Assembly (NCBI RefSeq): GCF_900107685.1
Contig: NZ_FNRQ01000003.1
Span: 434,001 to 498,000 of the forward strand
Reading direction: 5' to 3'
DNA: 64,000 bases
From: Paraburkholderia sartisoli
GTDB lineage: Bacteria > Pseudomonadota > Gammaproteobacteria > Burkholderiales > Burkholderiaceae
Below are positions 61,757-64,000 of the stretch, piece after piece. Position numbers and translations under genes: made by a program. Position 1 is the stretch's first letter, and each line of letters opens with the position of its first letter. The notes below the pieces were generated by a model that saw nothing but the letters and a program-made list of their open reading frames with translations, was not told the origin of the DNA and made no database searches.

Positions 61757-63151
61757 TCATTTCAGCAGTTCGGCGAGCGCGACGCGGTACTGCGACCACG
61801 CGCGTTCCTCGTCGCGATGCCGGCGGTTGTCGACCACCTTGTCGCCGCCCGCGTAGACGTCGCGCACCGGCGTCTCGCCGTGTTCACAGAATACGACACC
61901 TGAGAGCCACGCGTCGGGCGCATGCTCCGCGATGCTCGCGTGGTTCGCATCGAGCACGAGCCAGTCCGCGCGATGGCCCGTCTGCAACGCACCCACCGCG
62001 CGCCCGGTGGCACGCGCGCCGCCTTCGAGCGCCGCGCCAAAAAGCCGGTCGGCCACGTGCGTCGCATCCGCCGAAGCCAGCACGTTGCGCTGACGCCGCG
62101 ACAGACGTTGCCCATATTCGAGCAACCGCAGCTCCGAACGCCAGTCGACGCCAATATGGCTGTCCGATCCGATGCCGAAGCGCCCGCCTGCATCGAGGTA
62201 TTCCTGTGCGGGAAAAATGCCGTCGCCGAGATTCGCTTCCGTCGTGAGACAAAGGCCCGCCACGGCTCCGCGCCGAGCCATCGCCACGGTTTCCGTCGCA
62301 TCGACGTGCGTCGCGTGGACGAGGCACCAGCGCGAATCGACATCGAAGCGATCGAGCAGCCACTGCACCGGCCGCGCGCCTTCGGTTTCGAGGCACGCGT
62401 CGACTTCGGCGGTCTGCTCGGCAATGTGGATGTGTACCGGTGCGCGCGGCAGCATCGCATCGAGTCCGCCCAGCAACGCACGCAGCGAATCGCCGGAGAC
62501 CGCGCGCAGCGAATGCGGCGCGACGCCGTAGCGCAGCGCGGCGTCTTCGGGGCGCGCGGTGCGCAACCGATCCAGCAGATCGAGCAGGCTCCCGGGCGTG
62601 TTGATGAAGCGCCGCTGATCTTCGCGCGGCGCGAGCGCGCCAAAGCCGCTGTACTGGTAAAGCACGGGCAGCATCGTCATGCCGATGCCGCTCGCCCGGG
62701 CCGCATCGACGACGCGTTCAGCCAGTTCCGCCGTGTTCGCGTAACGGCTGCCGTCGGGCGTGTGATGCACGTAGTGGAATTCGCACACGGACGTGTAGCC
62801 CGCCTTCAGCATTTCGATGTAGAGCCACTGCGCGATGGCGGCAAGCCCTTCGGGCGAGATGCGCGCGGCGAAGCGATACATCAGTTCGCGCCAGCTCCAG
62901 AACGTATCGGTGGCGTTGGCGCGGTATTCGGTAAGGCCGGCCATCGCGCGCTGGAACGCGTGCGAATGCAGGTTCGGCATGCCGGGCAGCACGGGGCCCG
63001 CGGCGCGGGCCACACCCGTAGAGGCGGCCGTGCTGTCCGGCGTCACGGCGGTCAGCATGCCGGCGGCGTTCCATTCGAGCCGCACGTTGCGACGCCAGCC
63101 GCCCGGCAGATATGCGTGGTCGGCGAACAGCGATTGAACGGATTGAGTCAT
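61757..63151 (-). CDS. hutF: Formimidoylglutamate deiminase
   Basis: The 464-aa amidohydrolase-superfamily enzyme removes ammonia from N-formimidoylglutamate to give N-formylglutamate. It has the metal motif MPNLHSHAFQRAMAG, HIAEQTAEVDACL, VHATHVDATE and a catalytic Asp in IGSDSHIGVDW. The start at 63151 has AAGGT upstream; the frame extends to 63289, but that part overlaps hutI and lacks likeness. Its presence with hutG indicates the five-step pathway. Confidence 0.95.
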   Translation of the reverse strand: MTQSVQSLFADHAYLPGGWRRNVRLEWNAAGMLTAVTPDSTAASTGVARAAGPVLPGMPNLHSHAFQRAMAGLTEYRANATDTFWSWRELMYRFAARISPEGLAAIAQWLYIEMLKAGYTSVCEFHYVHHTPDGSRYANTAELAERVVDAARASGIGMTMLPVLYQYSGFGALAPREDQRRFINTPGSLLDLLDRLRTARPEDAALRYGVAPHSLRAVSGDSLRALLGGLDAMLPRAPVHIHIAEQTAEVDACLETEGARPVQWLLDRFDVDSRWCLVHATHVDATETVAMARRGAVAGLCLTTEANLGDGIFPAQEYLDAGGRFGIGSDSHIGVDWRSELRLLEYGQRLSRRQRNVLASADATHVADRLFGAALEGGARATGRAVGALQTGHRADWLVLDANHASIAEHAPDAWLSGVVFCEHGETPVRDVYAGGDKVVDNRRHRDEERAWSQYRVALAELLK

Positions 63152-63183
63152 CGTCGGACCTTGTGAAGAGTGCCTGCGCGGCT

Positions 63184-64000
63184 TCAGGCGCCGCGCCGTG
63201 TATGGACCGTCTCGCCCGCGCGCACGACGCGCGCGCACAGCGGACGGCCGATCCAGTACGCGAGTTCCGCGAGCGTATCGACGGACCACACCGCGAAATC
63301 CGCCTGGCGTCCCACCGCCAGCGTGCCGTGCCGTGCCGCCTGACCGAGCGCGCGCGCCGCGTGCGTCGTCACGCCTTGCAGCACTTCGGGGACGGTCATG
63401 CGAAAGAGCGTCGTCGCCATGTTCATCATCAGCAGCAGCGAGGTCGCGGGCGACGTGCCGGGATTGCTGTCGGTGGAAATCGCGACCGGCACGCCGTGAC
63501 GGCGCAGCAGATCGATGGGCGGCAACTGCGTCTCGCGGATGAAGTAATACGCGCCCGGCAGCAGCACGGCGACCGTGCCCGACGCCTTCATCGCGGCGAC
63601 GCCGGCTTCGTCGAGAAATTCGAGGTGATCAGCGGAGAGCGCGCGATGCCGCGCGGCGAGCGCGGTGCCGCCGCTGTTCGACAACTGCTCGGCGTGCATC
63701 TTCACGGGCAGCCCGTGGCGCTCCGCCGCTTCGAACACGCGCTCGCTTTGCGCAAGCGAAAAACCGATGCGTTCGCAGAACACGTCGACCGCGTCCACCA
63801 GACCTTCATCGGCGAGCGCGGGCAGCATGCGCTCGCAGACTTCGGCGATGTAGTCGTCGGCGCGGCCGGCGAATTCAGGCGGCAACGCGTGCGCGCCCAG
63901 AAACGTCGTGTAGACGGAAACCGGATAGCGTTCGCCGAGGCGTCGCGCGACGCGCAGCATCTTGCGCTCGCTCGCCAGATCGAGACCGTAACCCGACTTG
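63184..64000 (-). CDS. hutI: Imidazolonepropionase (5' part beyond window)
   Basis: The frame stays open through the right edge, reading [20 protein letters not shown] at the boundary, an internal HutI sequence. So about 272 C-terminal residues are seen of a roughly 400-aa protein. It has [16 protein letters not shown] with the metal His, [10 protein letters not shown] and [10 protein letters not shown] with the Asp. It hydrolyses 4-imidazolone-5-propionate. It lies 32 bp upstream of the hutF start. Confidence 0.95.
   Translation of the reverse strand, partial: KSGYGLDLASERKMLRVARRLGERYPVSVYTTFLGAHALPPEFAGRADDYIAEVCERMLPALADEGLVDAVDVFCERIGFSLAQSERVFEAAERHGLPVKMHAEQLSNSGGTALAARHRALSADHLEFLDEAGVAAMKASGTVAVLLPGAYYFIRETQLPPIDLLRRHGVPVAISTDSNPGTSPATSLLLMMNMATTLFRMTVPEVLQGVTTHAARALGQAARHGTLAVGRQADFAVWSVDTLAELAYWIGRPLCARVVRAGETVHTRRGA

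Noticed and set aside
63184..64000. Truncated HutI
   Set aside because: The reading frame continues with HutI-like sequence to the last base, so truncation is due to the window edge.

Overview
The window is a GC-rich chromosomal segment whose gene content points to Burkholderiaceae, most likely Paraburkholderia, Caballeronia or Burkholderia. The clues are the two-subunit arginine succinyltransferase (AruF/AruG), an MdtABC-type efflux operon with Ala/Ser/Gly-rich tails, an OmpC-like porin with a C-terminal Phe, the glgC-glgA pair, and a five-step histidine pathway (HutI-HutF-HutG). I see no rRNA, tRNA, insertion sequence, phage gene or CRISPR array.

1-9.7 kb is an accessory-looking catabolic region. 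It holds a TauD/TfdA dioxygenase cut by the left edge, two unrecognised small proteins, a BON protein, a porin, a truncated and a full-length beta-keto acid cleavage enzyme (BKACE, DUF849), a quinone-oxidoreductase-like enzyme, an RBBP9-type hydrolase and an IclR regulator. Three copies of one palindromic 14-mer (centred near 966, 4051 and 4195) lie upstream of the dioxygenase and between the porin and BKACE genes, so these genes may form one regulon. A possible minus-strand small RNA lies at about 8.4-8.5 kb.

10-18 kb is an mdtABC-like RND efflux operon with a 14-bp palindrome upstream. 18-19.3 kb has a small membrane protein and an exported peroxiredoxin. 19.3-25.9 kb is a cluster of four signalling proteins: HDOD-EAL, PAS-GGDEF-EAL, HDOD and HDOD-EAL.

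26-37.9 kb, all on the minus strand, encodes arginine uptake (two permeases and an ATPase, with a binding protein at the far end), the ArgR-type regulator, and the complete arginine succinyltransferase (AST) pathway astC-aruF-aruG-astD-astB-astE. A clear terminator closes it at 26.0 kb.

38-48 kb is mixed. It has a methyltransferase, a patatin-like phospholipase, a BamE-like lipoprotein preceded by a possible attenuator leader, a luciferase-like oxidoreductase, a LysR-controlled operon with an F420-reductase-like protein, an SDR and two paralogous SRPBCC proteins, and an alpha/beta hydrolase.

48-52 kb carries glgC-glgA (glycogen synthesis) and pdxY. 52-60.5 kb has a conserved acidic protein, a LivJ-type binding protein, a DUF3857/transglutaminase protein overlapping an AraC regulator, a small beta-rich protein, a PLP aminotransferase with a divergent LysR, and an HTH/coiled-coil protein. 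60.8-64 kb is a hut segment (hutG, hutF and partial hutI).
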